Source: Pedobacter polysacchareus (GTDB lineage: Bacteria > Bacteroidota > Bacteroidia > Sphingobacteriales > Sphingobacteriaceae). Taken from it: a DNA stretch of 64,000 bases. Both the position numbers and the translations under genes were made by a program. Below, piece by piece: positions 19,493 to 28,773 of the stretch (position 1 is its first letter; every line of letters starts with the position of its first letter). Location of the stretch: assembly GCF_019802255.1 (NCBI RefSeq), contig NZ_JAHYSS010000004.1, positions 510,621-574,620 on the forward strand, in the 5' to 3' direction. The notes beneath the pieces are model-generated. The model did not search any database. It was given only the letters and a program-made list of their open reading frames with translations, and was not told the DNA's origin.

Positions 19493-20920
19493 TTATTTGT
19501 TGATGGCCGTATTTCTATCTTGTTCTTTCTGCGACATCGGCAATAAGATTTTGTCGGCAGTAAGGTTATAGTTTAGCGATGCGCCATTTCCGTCTTTCTG
19601 TGCGTTCATCACCTGGATGGCACGATTGGTGCGGACCAGGTCATACCAGCGCTGTCCCTCAAAAGCAAGCTCCAGACGACGTTCTTTTTCAATTGCCAAA
19701 CGCATTGCCGCCTGATCTGCTGCTGGAGTAGCACCAAGGTTCACACGGTTTCTGATTTGATCTACCAATGGTTTTGCCTGCGCCCAGCCACCTGGAGTTA
19801 ACTCATTTAGTGCTTCCGCTTTTAACAAGATAATATCTGCCAAACGAAGGAAATAGATATTCGTCTGGTCATCATTTCTGTATTTATTGATGTAAGGATA
19901 TTTCGCTTTTGGCCAAAAGGTATCGCTCCAGCCTTCCGAAGTAGTATTCAGGAATTTGATGCTTGAATTTTTACGGATCTGATCACCTTCTGCATCAAAT
20001 GCTGCAGCAAGATCGTTAGTTGGGGTACAGAATTTTTTCCATCCGCCACCTACAATCACACTCGGCATCCAGTTTCCACGTTTATTGGCGCCATTGCCGC
20101 CATCAAACTGCATTTCCCAGATAGATTCTGAATTGTTTTTGTTAGTCCCTGTAAATAAACCATCATAGCTGCCAAATAAAGTGTATCCACCGCCAATAAC
20201 CGCATCTGCATACTGGTTTACTTTTGTCCAGTCTGGGTTGGCTTTAGAGGCATATACTTTAGCCAATAACGCATTGGCTACACCTTTAGTGAAAATCCCC
20301 TTATTAGGAGCTGTCGTTCTGGTGTTGGCGAGCGCATATTCCAGGTCTTTAATGATCTGTTCGTAAACTACTGCTACACTAGATCTTGGAACCTGCATTT
20401 CTGCCTGATTGGCTGGTGTTTTTAGTACAATTGGTACCGGACCCCATAAACGTACTAGGTATAAGTATAGATAAGCCCTGATTCCGGCTGCTTCTCCCAG
20501 GATTTGTGATCTTCTATTGCCTTTATCTAATTCAGGATCTTGAATAAGGGGTACATTTTCTAATACCTCATTTGCATTTTTAATCTGTGAATACAGTTCT
20601 GACCAGTCTCTTTCCAGTACTTCATTGGTAGAGTTTACCCGAAACTCATCCATTTGAAACATCGCAGGGTTATCACCGCCAGCATAAGCGTTATCAGCAA
20701 TCACATCCCCATTGAGCATGAAATCCCAGATGTGGGTATTGTTGTACATTCCTCCATAAGCACCTCCAAGTAGCTTTTCGGCCCCTTTAAGGTCTACAAA
20801 AGCCTCTTCCGGCGTTTTTTGGTTGAAGGGGGTTTTATCTAAAAAATCTTTTTTACAGCTGGTTTGTAGCCCGATAGTCAGGGCTGCAGCTGCTAAAATT
20901 GAATATAATTTAATTCTCAT
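19493..20920 (-). CDS. SusD/RagB-family glycan-binding lipoprotein
   Basis: A 475-residue SusD-like lipoprotein (lipobox ending TSC near residue 22). It has the TPR-like helical fold signatures of the family: DFLDKTPFNQKTPEEAF, the central EAAGIRAYLYLYLVRLWGPVPIV and the C-terminal ERRLELAFEGQRWYDLVRTNRA. SusD proteins cap a SusC barrel and capture oligosaccharides at the cell surface. The gene follows susC by 12 bases. Confidence 0.95.
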   Translation of the reverse strand: MRIKLYSILAAAALTIGLQTSCKKDFLDKTPFNQKTPEEAFVDLKGAEKLLGGAYGGMYNNTHIWDFMLNGDVIADNAYAGGDNPAMFQMDEFRVNSTNEVLERDWSELYSQIKNANEVLENVPLIQDPELDKGNRRSQILGEAAGIRAYLYLYLVRLWGPVPIVLKTPANQAEMQVPRSSVAVVYEQIIKDLEYALANTRTTAPNKGIFTKGVANALLAKVYASKANPDWTKVNQYADAVIGGGYTLFGSYDGLFTGTNKNNSESIWEMQFDGGNGANKRGNWMPSVIVGGGWKKFCTPTNDLAAAFDAEGDQIRKNSSIKFLNTTSEGWSDTFWPKAKYPYINKYRNDDQTNIYFLRLADIILLKAEALNELTPGGWAQAKPLVDQIRNRVNLGATPAADQAAMRLAIEKERRLELAFEGQRWYDLVRTNRAIQVMNAQKDGNGASLNYNLTADKILLPMSQKEQDRNTAINK

Positions 20921-20932
20921 GTCTATTTGTTA

Positions 20933-23845
20933 TTAAAATCCAACGTTTACACCTAAAAGGAAGCTTCTGCTTTGTGGGTAGGTGCCATAATCCACACCCA
21001 TACTTGGGCCGTTTGCGCCATACTGACTTACTTCAGGATCCAAGCCTTTGTATTTTGTGAAGGTTAGGATATTGTAGCCAGTCACAAATACGGTAAGTCT
21101 GCTCATGTTCATACGGGCTAAGAAAGCATCACCGAAATTGTAAGAAAGGGTCGCGGTTTTTAGACGCAGGTAGGAAGCATTTTCTATGAATCTGCTGGAA
21201 GTAAGTGAGTTCTCGGTTTTTCCTTTTTCCGATCCTGGAATACTTCCATTCGTGTTTTGCGGCGTCCAGCGGTCTAATACAGTAGCAGACTGGTTTTTAG
21301 AGTCGTTAAGACCTTCTAAATCAATTCTGGAAGCATTGAACATCTGGTTACCCTGAACACCCTGGAAGAAGATGTTTAGTCCGAAATTACCATAACGGAA
21401 GTTATTGGTCATCCCATAGATGAAATCAGGTTGTGCTGAGCCGATAAAAGTTCTGTCATCCTTTACATCAATTTTACCATCGTTGTTCAGGTCTTCATAA
21501 GTTGCTTTACCTGTTGCTGGATCTACGCCTGTATATTTTAGACCATAGAAACTGCCCAATGGTCTGCCTGGAACCACACGAACAGCTGCAGTACGGGAGG
21601 AAATACCACCGAAATCTAATGATGGGGTAGAAGTACCTAAACTGGTTACTTTGTTTTTGTTGAAAGAGATGTTCATATCTGTAGACCAGCTGAATTTCTC
21701 TTTATCTACGTTTTTAGTGGATAATGTAAACTCCATCCCTTTGTTTTCCATAGAGCCTACATTATAGGCTTGTTCTGCAAAACCTGCCGATGGTGCTAAT
21801 TGTACTTTGATCAATAGATCATTGGTTTTTTTCAAATAAGCGTCAGCCGTGAAAGTTACCCTGTTATTGAACATGGTTAAATCTAAACCAATATTGCTCT
21901 GCGTGGTTGTTTCCCAGGATAGACCCGTGTTTTTCAGGTTGGTCAGGTTATAATCACCCTGTGCATTTTCTTCATAAAGTTTCATCCAGGCATAGTCACC
22001 GATTCCTTCATCGTTACCTACTTTACCCCAGCTACCTCTGATTTTTAAATCGTTGATGGTTTTGCTGTCTTTCAGGAAGTTCTCACCAGAGATTCTCCAT
22101 CCCGCAGATGCAGAAGGGAAATAACCGAAACGCTGCTCATCACTGAATCGCGAAGAACCATCGGCTCTGAAGTTTGCGCTCAATAAGTATTTGCTATCAT
22201 AAGCATAAGTTACTCTGGTTAGGTAAGATTGCTTAGCCCATTGTGCTCTTTGAGGAACTTTAGGAACGACAACTGGCTTGTCATTTTTCTGATCAGTTTG
22301 TGGCTTATAGAACCTGTTTTCTTCATATTCTACGTAGTTGTAATCTGAAGATTGTAAGGTATAACCACCAGTTGCTGAAAATGCATTTTTACCAAAGTTT
22401 TTGGTATAGGTCAAGATGTTTTCATTCAGCCATACATTGTCGTTGGTTTTATTGTTTCTATAAATTCCACCTTCTGCACGTCCGTAAGTGGTTTTGAAGG
22501 CATCAAGGTTATAGTCATAATAATTCTGATTCACATTGGTACTGATTGTTGATTTGAAAATCAAATCTTTAGTGAATTTGATCTCTCCACCGAATGATCC
22601 GATAAAACGGAAGTTTCTGCTTTTATTTTTCGCACCATAAGCCTGGGCAATTGGATTGTCCCATCCACCAGAGTTTGGAATAGTGGTATATGTGCCATTC
22701 GGATTGTAAATACCAATGGTTGAAGGCGTAGTTAAAGCCGCTAAAATGGTACCTCCACGTGCAACACCTGCATTATCGGCTACATCAATAGAGTTTCTTG
22801 CGGTTAAAGCTGCGGTTCCAGTGAATTTTAACCATGGTGTAGCTACTTGTGAACCGTTAAAGTTAACTGTATATCGGTCCAGTTGTGCGGGAGCTACAAT
22901 ACCTTTGTCTTGTTGGTAGCCGGTAGAAAGGTAAAAATTGCCACCATTGCCACCACCAGATAGGGATACCTGATATTGGTTTTGTTTACCTGTGCCGAAT
23001 GTTTCTTTTTGCCAGTCAGTATTGCTGCCATCGCCATAAGAAGTATAGCCCATTTCTTTCATCAAATCAATATATTGATCTGCATTCAGTACATCTTGTT
23101 TGCGCCAGAAATTCGAAATGCCAGTAAAAGCATTGAATTCCACTTTTACTTTGCCAGAAACACCTTTTTTAGTAGTGATTAAAACTACACCATTCGCACC
23201 GCTTGATCCATAAATGGCTGCTGCGGCTGCATCTTTCAAAATGGTTAAAGATTCTATGTCATTTGGGTTTAGGAAACCTGCATTTCTGGAAGTTACCCCG
23301 TCAATTACATATAGCGGACTGTTTGAAGCAGTGATGGAAGTATTTCCACGAATGCTGATTGCAATCTCTGCACCTGGTTTACCAGATTGTGCGGTAACCT
23401 GTACACCTGCCGCTCTACCTTGTACTGCTTGTAAAGGATTAGTGATGGGCTGATTTTTCAGGTCTTTAGAAGATACCGTGGTCACTGCTGTGGTCAGGTC
23501 CTTCTTGGTGGCAGTACCGTAACCGATCACGACCACCTCATTTAATTCATTATTGTCTTCGGATAGATTTACGTTCACAGTGGTGTTATTGTTCACCGCC
23601 TGCTCAATAGTTTTATAACCAATAAAGGAAAAAACCAACGTCGCATTGCCTGGGGCAGTCAACGTATACTTTCCATTATTGCCGGTCATTGCACCTTTAG
23701 CTGTTCCTTTAATTTTAACAGAAACACCTGGAAGCGGCAGACCTTTTTCGTCTTTCACCTCTCCCTTAACGTTAAGCTCCTGGGCCATACTCACAGAGAT
23801 GGTACAGAGTAAGCTAAGGATAAAAAGAGTAAACTTTTTTCTCAT
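20933..23845 (-). CDS. SusC/RagA-family TonB-dependent receptor
   Basis: A 970-residue outer-membrane receptor. After a signal peptide (ending SMAQ) come a carboxypeptidase-D-like domain (VKGEVKDEKGLPLPGVSVKI), the TonB-box region NELNEVVVIGYG, the plug (PLQAVQGRAAGVQVT, PLYVIDGV, AAAAIYGSSGANGVVLI) and a 22-strand barrel ending in VGF. It imports oligosaccharides with the SusD partner. The absence of an N-terminal FecR-interacting domain suggests that control is not by an anti-sigma factor; the nearby 7TM regulator is the better candidate. Confidence 0.96.
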   Translation of the reverse strand: MRKKFTLFILSLLCTISVSMAQELNVKGEVKDEKGLPLPGVSVKIKGTAKGAMTGNNGKYTLTAPGNATLVFSFIGYKTIEQAVNNNTTVNVNLSEDNNELNEVVVIGYGTATKKDLTTAVTTVSSKDLKNQPITNPLQAVQGRAAGVQVTAQSGKPGAEIAISIRGNTSITASNSPLYVIDGVTSRNAGFLNPNDIESLTILKDAAAAAIYGSSGANGVVLITTKKGVSGKVKVEFNAFTGISNFWRKQDVLNADQYIDLMKEMGYTSYGDGSNTDWQKETFGTGKQNQYQVSLSGGGNGGNFYLSTGYQQDKGIVAPAQLDRYTVNFNGSQVATPWLKFTGTAALTARNSIDVADNAGVARGGTILAALTTPSTIGIYNPNGTYTTIPNSGGWDNPIAQAYGAKNKSRNFRFIGSFGGEIKFTKDLIFKSTISTNVNQNYYDYNLDAFKTTYGRAEGGIYRNNKTNDNVWLNENILTYTKNFGKNAFSATGGYTLQSSDYNYVEYEENRFYKPQTDQKNDKPVVVPKVPQRAQWAKQSYLTRVTYAYDSKYLLSANFRADGSSRFSDEQRFGYFPSASAGWRISGENFLKDSKTINDLKIRGSWGKVGNDEGIGDYAWMKLYEENAQGDYNLTNLKNTGLSWETTTQSNIGLDLTMFNNRVTFTADAYLKKTNDLLIKVQLAPSAGFAEQAYNVGSMENKGMEFTLSTKNVDKEKFSWSTDMNISFNKNKVTSLGTSTPSLDFGGISSRTAAVRVVPGRPLGSFYGLKYTGVDPATGKATYEDLNNDGKIDVKDDRTFIGSAQPDFIYGMTNNFRYGNFGLNIFFQGVQGNQMFNASRIDLEGLNDSKNQSATVLDRWTPQNTNGSIPGSEKGKTENSLTSSRFIENASYLRLKTATLSYNFGDAFLARMNMSRLTVFVTGYNILTFTKYKGLDPEVSQYGANGPSMGVDYGTYPQSRSFLLGVNVGF

Positions 23846-23878
23846 AATTTTTGCTTTTGTTTAATGAATTTGATGTGA

Positions 23879-24079
23879 TAAAGTTAACGTTGATTTTATG
23901 TTAAATCCTAGTGATTGGAAGGTTTTATTTTTGCTAAATCATTGATAATTAGGTTATTGAGTCGGTTTTGATACGCTTTAGTACCCTGGTTTGAAAATGG
24001 GCTTAAGTGTTGATAGACAGGGTGTAGTGTTGCTGTTCAGGCTTAGGCCATTACCTGATCTGATACGCTTAAGTACCCT
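23879..24079. promoter_or_regulatory. susC upstream region with two near-identical 19-bp direct repeats
   Basis: In the 316-base gap between susC and the 7TM regulator, TGATACGCTTTAGTACCCT (23969-23987) and the same sequence with one change (T to A at position 11; 24061-24079) occur in the same orientation 92 bases apart. Their cores hold little dyad symmetry, so each may bind one protein in a fixed orientation. A weak -7-like box TAACTTTA on the minus strand lies at 23879-23886, some 35 bases from the susC start, which places both repeats upstream of the promoter, as expected of activator sites. The function is inferred. Confidence 0.55.
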
Positions 24080-24161
24080 TATCTTAAACACGTAAAAAAA
24101 ATGTTAAATTACAGGATGGTATCCTGTGGGAGCGTTAAAAATCAGAATGATCAGGGGATTT

Positions 24162-26069
24162 TTAGTCTAAAACCAGCTGACTCCAGCCGTTTTTGCTGGC
24201 TTTTTTAAGCTGAGCTTTTCGCTCCTCCATCACTTGTTTGATACCGGATCCATAGGTCCAGCAGGTGCTTTGACGGATGCCCAGGATCTCCGATAATTTG
24301 TGAGAAGAGATTTTTCCCTTAGAAGAGTAAACCAGGAAAACCATATAGAAGGCCTTCACAATTGGGATACGGGTATTGTGGAAAATGGTGAAGCTGGTTA
24401 CGGATTCTTCATAACCGCATTTGCTGCATCTTCTGCTATAGGCGATGTGTCCACTGTAAAAATGATCGTTCTTACATTTCCTGCAGTGGTAGCCGTTTTT
24501 CCATTTTAGTTCAGACAGGAATAGGTTGCAGCTTTCCTTATCCGGATAGATTTTGCTGAATTCTTCAAAGTCTACATCGGTAGACATTACCCGGTCGCGC
24601 GTTACCTTTTCTACATTGGTTTGCAGCTCCTGATTGTCCTGCTCCAGCAAAGTATTCATCCTGGAAATCTCCTCCGCCTGTTGTTTTAGCCGGTCGTTGG
24701 CATCCAGCAATTCTGCATTTTTTGCCTCAATAATTAGGGATTTATGATATACTTCCCTGGTACGTTCTTCTACCTGACTTTCCAATTCCTGATTTAAGGT
24801 GTCTTTTAGCTTCACATTCTCCGCCATAGAACGGATCATCTGACGGTGCACAATGTCTTTTTTCTTTCTCAAAATACTCACCTTATCGCCAATGGCAAAA
24901 GACAGAAATACCATTTCGAGGATAAAGCAGAAGCTGAGGCTGTAATAACTGATGGCTCCGAAGTTTAAAAAAGAGAAATGGAGCATAATGAAGAACTTCA
25001 GCAAGAAGCCTAAAAACAGGAAACTATACCCCAATACGAAGAATCGGGCCGGGAGATAACCTTGTCGGTAAATGTAAATACCAGTAAAAAAGGCCACCGA
25101 CAAAGGAATGGCATCGAGAAATTTATAGCTGAATAGGTTTTGATTAAACACCAGACAGTATAAAAACCATAGGGTACGGAGGGCAATTACACCTAAAATC
25201 AGACGATTTAATTTTGGTGCTTTAGACTTGACAAATAACAGTTCCCGGGTAAAAAGCAGGGCAAAAATACTGACTGCATATAAGGCTACGGCATAGGCGG
25301 TCTGGTTCCATACAGGCTGATTTGGCCATAAATACTGATAGGCGATGCCATCAGTACTCATTTCAAAGAAGCCAACACTCAGATTGTAAAGTACATAATA
25401 TAGGTATTGCTTCTGGCGCATAGCAATAAACATGATCAGGTTGTAAAAACTGAACACCAGGATCATTCCATAGAAAATACCAAAGTAAAAGTATTCGTCC
25501 AGAGCGTAGGAAATGAACCAGTCTACCGAGCGCAGTACGATAATAGCGTCACCAATTTGTGACGACTGAATCTTAAAATAATAGGTTTGTACCTCGTCAT
25601 TATCGTTATTTAGATAGAATTCGAAGTTTTTATGGTGCAATTTCCTGCTGTAGAAAGGAAACTGATCGCCAAATTCTTTTACTTTATAACTGCCATCTGC
25701 CTGGGGGATATAAGCGGTAACATGGTCTAATGTCTGATCAAAAAATTCCAGCAAGAAGTACTTCTCTGCCTTACTGTTATTTTTAATATTGATCTTGAAC
25801 CAATAGACTTTATTTAATTTAGTGGTTTGAGGGGTGCTGGTTTTACTGGGTTTAAACTGCTGAGAGATGGCTTTACTGCGAATCTGGTCAAAAGTAAGCT
25901 TCCCGGAAGTATCCGAAAGGACCTCAATCTGTTTAAAGGAAAAGATGTGCTGGTCAATTTTGTCGTTTATTTCTACAACTTCCTGTGCCCTTAAATCTTT
26001 GCTTGTAGCAAAGGAAAGTAAGATGATCAGGAAAATCGCTTTAAATAGAAATAAGAATTTTGAAGACAT
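24162..26069 (-). CDS. 7TMR-DISM membrane sensor fused to an IS1595-like zinc ribbon and helix-turn-helix; probable regulator of the glycan locus
   Basis: From the ATG at 26067-26069 the protein has 635 residues. In order: signal or membrane segment (about 3-23), an extracytoplasmic 7TMR-DISM extracellular type-2 beta domain (about 30-180), seven membrane segments (about 190-400) of the 7TMR-DISM type, a coiled coil (about 405-500), then a zinc ribbon with Cys529, Cys532, Cys548, Cys551, and a C-terminal helix-turn-helix (about 575-615). The ribbon-HTH part (KNGYHCRKC, CGYEESVTSFTIFHNTR, SSHKLSEILGIRQST) matches the N-terminal DNA-binding half of IS1595-family transposases, without the catalytic DDE/N core. 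The usual histidine kinase or LytTR output domains are absent. Position directly upstream of susC suggests a membrane-tethered transcription factor. Confidence 0.75.
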   Translation of the reverse strand: MSSKFLFLFKAIFLIILLSFATSKDLRAQEVVEINDKIDQHIFSFKQIEVLSDTSGKLTFDQIRSKAISQQFKPSKTSTPQTTKLNKVYWFKINIKNNSKAEKYFLLEFFDQTLDHVTAYIPQADGSYKVKEFGDQFPFYSRKLHHKNFEFYLNNDNDEVQTYYFKIQSSQIGDAIIVLRSVDWFISYALDEYFYFGIFYGMILVFSFYNLIMFIAMRQKQYLYYVLYNLSVGFFEMSTDGIAYQYLWPNQPVWNQTAYAVALYAVSIFALLFTRELLFVKSKAPKLNRLILGVIALRTLWFLYCLVFNQNLFSYKFLDAIPLSVAFFTGIYIYRQGYLPARFFVLGYSFLFLGFLLKFFIMLHFSFLNFGAISYYSLSFCFILEMVFLSFAIGDKVSILRKKKDIVHRQMIRSMAENVKLKDTLNQELESQVEERTREVYHKSLIIEAKNAELLDANDRLKQQAEEISRMNTLLEQDNQELQTNVEKVTRDRVMSTDVDFEEFSKIYPDKESCNLFLSELKWKNGYHCRKCKNDHFYSGHIAYSRRCSKCGYEESVTSFTIFHNTRIPIVKAFYMVFLVYSSKGKISSHKLSEILGIRQSTCWTYGSGIKQVMEERKAQLKKASKNGWSQLVLD

Positions 26070-26214
26070 AAGGGCACACCGCAAATTAAATTACGGCGCG
26101 AAGGTCGGGTTAAAAATCTTAATGCACAACATCGATCCTGTCGTACTCAGCAATAGGGCAGGGATTTAGCAAGAATCAGATTTAATTTTATAGTCAAATG
26201 ACTATTTTTACGGG

Positions 26215-27117
26215 ATGCTAGCATCGTGTTTCTTTCTTGCTGTTCCCGCTGATTTTAACTTTGGAGAATGTCTGTGGTTTTTAGACCGTGGCTTTGATGA
26301 TTGCCTATACAGTGTAGCTAAAAACAGTGTGACCAGGGCACTGCAGTTGACAAATGGGCTCGCATTGGTTCGTATCGAAGAGGAGGATGAACAGTTAAAG
26401 GTTTCTGTTTTAAATCGGGCTTTAAGCCCTGAAGAAATTGTTGAATTGAAAGGTTTTGTGAATGACTGGTTTGATCTGGACCTGGATCTTAAGCCATTCT
26501 ATGAATTGATGCTCAGAGATCCTCGTTTGTCTTTTATGAAGGCACACTATTTTGGTCTTCGGCTGATCGGCATCCCCGATTTGTTTGAAGCCATCTGCTG
26601 GGCCATCATCGGACAGCAGATCAATTTAACTTTTGCCTATAAGCTCAAAAGAAAACTGGTAGAACGCTACGGAGAAACATTGGATTTTGAGGGGCAACAG
26701 TACTTTCTTTTTCCAAAGCCAGAAGTTTTAGTAAATGCAGTACAGGAAGAATTGCAGGCCATGCAATTTTCTAGAAGCAAAGCGGCGTATGTCTTACAGA
26801 TCGCCGCTGCTTTTGATGATCAAAGGCTCAGTAAATCCGGGTTACTTGCAATGCCCGATCTAGCCTCCCGTCAAAAGGCTTTGATCAATGTGAAAGGAGT
26901 GGGGGTTTGGACTGCAAATTACGCACTGATGAAAAGTTTGAAGGAGCGCTCTTGTATCCCTCATGGTGATGCTGGGTTATTAAACGCATTGGTGAATCTA
27001 GGCATCATCAAAGATAAAAAGGACGTTGACGAAATTGAAGCCTTTTTTTCTGGATATGAGGGCTGGGAAAGTTACCTTGTTTTTTACCTCTGGAGAACGC
27101 TTTCTAAACGAGTGTAA
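26215..27117 (+). CDS. alkA: DNA-3-methyladenine glycosylase II (AlkA-like)
   Basis: A 300-residue helix-hairpin-helix glycosylase that removes alkylated bases. It carries the AlkA N-terminal domain (start FNFGECLWFLDRG) and the HhH-GPD domain: AICWAIIGQQINLTFAYKLKR, then the hairpin VKGVGVWTANYALM and the catalytic Asp expected in the following PHGDAGLLNAL. The ATG at 26215 gives a somewhat hydrophobic start (MLASCFFLAVPADF), typical of AlkA-type proteins in this phylum. Its stop codon directly abuts the stop of the convergent Ada-like gene, which deals with the same kind of damage. Confidence 0.9.
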   Translation: MLASCFFLAVPADFNFGECLWFLDRGFDDCLYSVAKNSVTRALQLTNGLALVRIEEEDEQLKVSVLNRALSPEEIVELKGFVNDWFDLDLDLKPFYELMLRDPRLSFMKAHYFGLRLIGIPDLFEAICWAIIGQQINLTFAYKLKRKLVERYGETLDFEGQQYFLFPKPEVLVNAVQEELQAMQFSRSKAAYVLQIAAAFDDQRLSKSGLLAMPDLASRQKALINVKGVGVWTANYALMKSLKERSCIPHGDAGLLNALVNLGIIKDKKDVDEIEAFFSGYEGWESYLVFYLWRTLSKRV

Positions 27118-27978
27118 TTATACCTGCTCTCCTATTGGTGTATCATTTTTTGATGCTTCCCAACCAATCATTGCTGTTTTTCTGCTTGCTCCCCAATGGT
27201 ATTGCCCCAATTCTCCTGTAGATTTAATCACCCTGTGACAAGGAATTAAGAAGGCTACCGGGTTTTTGCCTACTGCGCTGCCTACTGCACGATTGGCTTT
27301 AGGGTTTTGCAGGTCATTGGCAATGGCAGCATAAGTTGCCAGATCTCCAGAAGGAATTTTTAATAGCGTTTGCCATACTTTGATCTGGAAATCCGTTCCT
27401 TTTAAATGAAGTTTTACTTCGGATAACCTGCTCCAATCTGTGCTAAATATATAAAGTGCATGCTGTTGCAGCTGATCAAGCAGCTGCTGGTACTTTGCAT
27501 TAGGAAATAGTTGCTGGAGTTCATGGAATGCCTGATTTGAATCGTCAGAAAAGGCCATGTAGCAAATGCCTTTAGCGGTGGAAGCCACCAATAATCGCCC
27601 AAAAGGACTGTCTGCGAAACTATAATTGATTTGTAACTGCTGTCCGCCATTTTTAAATTCTCCGGGTGTCATTCCTTCGATTTTGATGAAAAGATCGTGG
27701 AGCCTGCTGGTGCCTGATAAACCGGTTTCATAAGCAGCCTCAGCCAATTTGCCATTCTGATTTTTCAAGATTCCTTTCGCATACTCTATGCTTAGGTATT
27801 GCAGAAACTGTTTAGGACTCACACCGGCCCACTCCTTAAACATACGCTGGAAATGAAAAGGACTTAAATGAACATGTGCAGCGATATCTTCCAAAGAGGG
27901 CTGCTGTTTGAAATTCGTCTTTAAATATTCAATCGCTTTTTCAATTCTTTGATAATCGATTTGATCTGATGTTTCCAT
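27118..27978 (-). CDS. Ada-like protein: AraC-type HTH fused to O6-alkylguanine-DNA methyltransferase
   Basis: From the ATG at 27976-27978 (the longer frame begins with TTG) the protein has 286 residues. An AraC-type DNA-binding domain (about 10-100; SLEDIAAHVHLSPFHFQRMFKEWAGVSPKQF) is followed by a ribonuclease-like domain and the methyltransferase active site PCHRVI (near 255) with the preceding ANRAVGSAVGKNP. The cysteine accepts alkyl groups from O6-alkylguanine. Unlike E. coli Ada it lacks the N-terminal zinc domain that senses methylphosphotriesters, so any regulatory trigger must differ. Tail to tail with alkA. Confidence 0.9.
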   Translation of the reverse strand: METSDQIDYQRIEKAIEYLKTNFKQQPSLEDIAAHVHLSPFHFQRMFKEWAGVSPKQFLQYLSIEYAKGILKNQNGKLAEAAYETGLSGTSRLHDLFIKIEGMTPGEFKNGGQQLQINYSFADSPFGRLLVASTAKGICYMAFSDDSNQAFHELQQLFPNAKYQQLLDQLQQHALYIFSTDWSRLSEVKLHLKGTDFQIKVWQTLLKIPSGDLATYAAIANDLQNPKANRAVGSAVGKNPVAFLIPCHRVIKSTGELGQYHWGASRKTAMIGWEASKNDTPIGEQV

Positions 27979-28114
27979 GGTTTTAAATTTATATCCCAAA
28001 ATTAAGGGGTGGACGGCGCTGTGGAAACCCGAAACTTGCGCTATTTAAGTACTGTATTTCTTGTCTGGTGTAGTTTACAAGGGGTTCTGCAGATTAGGGT
28101 AGTTTTACAATTTA

Positions 28115-28750
28115 CTATTCCTGATCTGAAATCGTAAGATTTAGTTCTTCTAGTTGTTTGTGCTTGTTTTCTGCAATTAAGGTATGGTGTTTTTGTTGCG
28201 TATCTGTGAGCAGATTAATCAATAATTTCTTGTTCGATGCCGAAAGGTCATGGAATAACAATTGATCCGCTTTGAATAAACTGGTGTGTAACAGCTGGAG
28301 GAGTTTTTCTCCTTTTGTACTCAATTTAACCAGCTTTGCTCTTTTATCTGAAGGGTCACTTCTCTCTAGCAATAGCCCTGCTTTTTTGATTCTGTTGAGG
28401 ATATCGATGCCGGTAGATTGTTCAAAGAATACTGCCGCAACCACATCTGATTTCCTCGCTTCACGATAGCGGGCGATCGCCTTCATGAAGTAAAACCATT
28501 CCAGTTCAATTCCTGGAAATGCTTTGAGTACGGATTTTGCATAAACCACATGAATAGCATTCAATTGGCCGATCAGAGTAGCTAATTCCTGATCGACATC
28601 TTTATCCTCCAACGTAGCGGGTATTTGATCCGGTGCTACGGGGCCTTTATGATCCATCAAAAAATGACTGCAGAATTCCGCTGCATTGGCAGCGGGATTC
28701 TTGCTTTCATAATCGGCCCATGCCGTAATCAGTTCTACAATTGGTTTCAT
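28115..28750 (-). CDS. MarR-family transcriptional regulator
   Basis: A winged-helix regulator. The frame extends to 28813 into the neighbouring gene, but the ATG at 28748-28750, 23 bases after that gene's stop, gives a sensible 211-residue protein starting MKPIVELITAWADYES. The winged helix (about residues 110-180) shows VVAAVFFEQSTGIDILNRIKKAGLLLERSDPSDKRAKLVKLSTKG, with the DxRxKxxxLT-like wing of MarR proteins. Long N-terminal part for the family. The regulated genes and ligand are unknown; it may be co-transcribed with the large envelope protein upstream. Confidence 0.8.
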   Translation of the reverse strand: MKPIVELITAWADYESKNPAANAAEFCSHFLMDHKGPVAPDQIPATLEDKDVDQELATLIGQLNAIHVVYAKSVLKAFPGIELEWFYFMKAIARYREARKSDVVAAVFFEQSTGIDILNRIKKAGLLLERSDPSDKRAKLVKLSTKGEKLLQLLHTSLFKADQLLFHDLSASNKKLLINLLTDTQQKHHTLIAENKHKQLEELNLTISDQE

Positions 28751-28773
28751 AGTCTTCAATTCATCTGCTGAAA

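Noticed and set aside
24162..24600. An IS1595 insertion sequence
   Set aside because: Only the ribbon-HTH part is present and it is in frame with the 7TM sensor; no catalytic domain, terminal repeats or target duplication were seen.
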